32,720 bases of DNA from Myxococcales bacterium (GTDB lineage: Bacteria > Myxococcota_A > Polyangia > Polyangiales > Ga0077539), in assembly GCA_016793325.1 (NCBI GenBank), contig JAEUKI010000038.1, positions 1 through 32,720 of the forward strand, written 5' to 3'. Positions 32,331 to 32,720 of the stretch are shown piece by piece. A program made the position numbers and the translations under genes. Under the pieces are notes generated by a model. That model saw only the letters and a list, made by a program, of their open reading frames with translations, had not been told where the DNA came from and did no database searches. Numbering within the stretch: position 1 is the first letter of the stretch; each line of letters opens with the position of its first letter.

Positions 32331-32465
32331 TGAACGGCAGGGGCGGCGGCTTCGCATTGTGTCAGTGAATTTTCAGAGCCAACGCGTCGTGATGGGAGAG
32401 CCCACCAACATCGGTGCTTTGATAACACGCCCACACAATGCCGAGCCGCCGCCCCTGCCGTTCCA
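32331..32465. repeat. Inverted repeat (intergenic element 3)
   Basis: The left arm (32331-32362) and right arm (32433-32465) match with two mismatches and a one-base indel around GGCAGGGGCGGCGGC. The loop begins with TGTCAGTGAATTTTCAG (32360-32376, copy C). A weaker outer similarity with ATGGGAGA and GCCCCCAC is present at about 32290-32300 and 32390-32520. No gene is supported in 32264-32720. Confidence 0.7.
32360..32376 (+). repeat. Copy C of dispersed 17-bp motif
   Basis: TGTCAGTGAATTTTCAG overlaps the inner end of the left arm of element 3. It matches copies A and B at 14 or more of 17 positions. Confidence 0.6.
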
Positions 32466-32610
32466 GGCCTCTCGAAGACCTCCTCACGAAGCACACGCGT
32501 GGGGGCTCGTCTCCCATAGGCGCCGAAAACTGCGGTGCGCTCGCAACGCGTCTGCGCGGCCAAAAGCAGCGTGAAACGCGCTGCCGCGGCCTCACCCCCG
32601 CTGCCGCGCG

Positions 32611-32640
32611 CCCCTCTCCCGCGAGATCGCGGGAGAGGGG
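32611..32640. repeat. Perfect 14-bp stem hairpin
   Basis: CCCCTCTCCCGCGA and its reverse complement are separated by 2 nt. The right half, GATCGCGGGAGAGGGGCT (32625-32642), is also an exact inverted match to the last 18 bp of the window (32703-32720). A second, larger hairpin with a 60-nt AT-richer loop is therefore possible. Confidence 0.75.
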
Positions 32641-32720
32641 CTACTGGGACCGAAGCGTCGCGACAGAAAACCAAAAGCTGCCTATGATGCACACAAAATC
32701 AAAGCCCCTCTCCCGCGATC

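Noticed and set aside
32359..32574. Small open frame of about 70 codons in the last intergenic region
   Set aside because: It runs across the arms and loop of inverted repeat element 3, has no ribosome-binding site and no recognisable protein feature.

Overview
The window is very GC-rich, gene-dense bacterial chromosome with a bacterial housekeeping backbone: type I pantothenate kinase and inosine-guanosine kinase. It also carries many lineage-type genes: a membrane Ser/Thr kinase, an FHA protein, a PilZ-type protein, a PEGA-like surface protein, Cys-rich secreted proteins with Asp/Thr-rich linkers, and beta-propeller lipoproteins. This mix fits Myxococcota, most likely the Polyangia/Sandaracinus side. 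That is an inference from gene content; there is no rRNA or other taxonomic marker. I see no phage, integrase, transposase, CRISPR array, rRNA or tRNA.

Layout. 76-2421 (minus): M15 D,D-carboxypeptidase-like protein followed by a Ser/Thr kinase. 2422-3160: a gene-free region filled by a long imperfect inverted repeat. 3161-3952 (plus): PilZ-type protein, convergent with coaA (3957-4934) and an upstream FadL-type outer membrane protein (5002-6594), both minus. 6681-10268: two Cys-rich repeat proteins flanking a DUF2293 gene. 10344-12723 (plus): PEGA-like protein and a GT1 glycosyltransferase, probably one operon. 12736-13416 (minus): FHA protein. 13600-15429 (plus): a small lipoprotein and gsk, convergent with an MFS transporter (15432-16748). 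16819-18803 (minus): PQQ-propeller lipoprotein and a protein with a His/Cys dyad resembling DUF4347. 18858-24818 (plus): eight genes, mostly small or unknown, including a DHFR-family reductase, a propeller lipoprotein, an ankyrin-like protein and a TM2 protein. 25184-30353 (minus): two duplicated propeller lipoproteins and, upstream of them, a free-standing paralogue of the N-terminal part of RNA polymerase beta'. 30523-32263 (plus): two small exported proteins and a STAS/SpoIIAA-like protein. 32264-32720: hairpin-rich intergenic repeats.

Three signals stand out. (1) The 337-residue beta'-like protein at 29340-30353 keeps the zinc-binding CxC...CxxC site and the clamp-helix coiled coil, which is the sigma-binding surface of RNA polymerase. 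It stops before the catalytic barrel, so it could be a sigma-sequestering or clamp-mimicking regulator. (2) A 17-bp partly palindromic element, TAGAGnnTnCTCTATWG, sits 40-43 bp upstream of exactly three genes: the PEGA-like gene and both propeller paralogues. It defines a candidate envelope regulon. (3) Three gene-free regions contain unrelated long inverted repeats that share a 17-bp motif, TGTYWGYGAATTTKCAG, in or next to the loop. This looks like a dispersed intergenic repeat family. Several genes also have a TAnnnT box only 6-11 nt before the start codon, suggesting leaderless transcripts.
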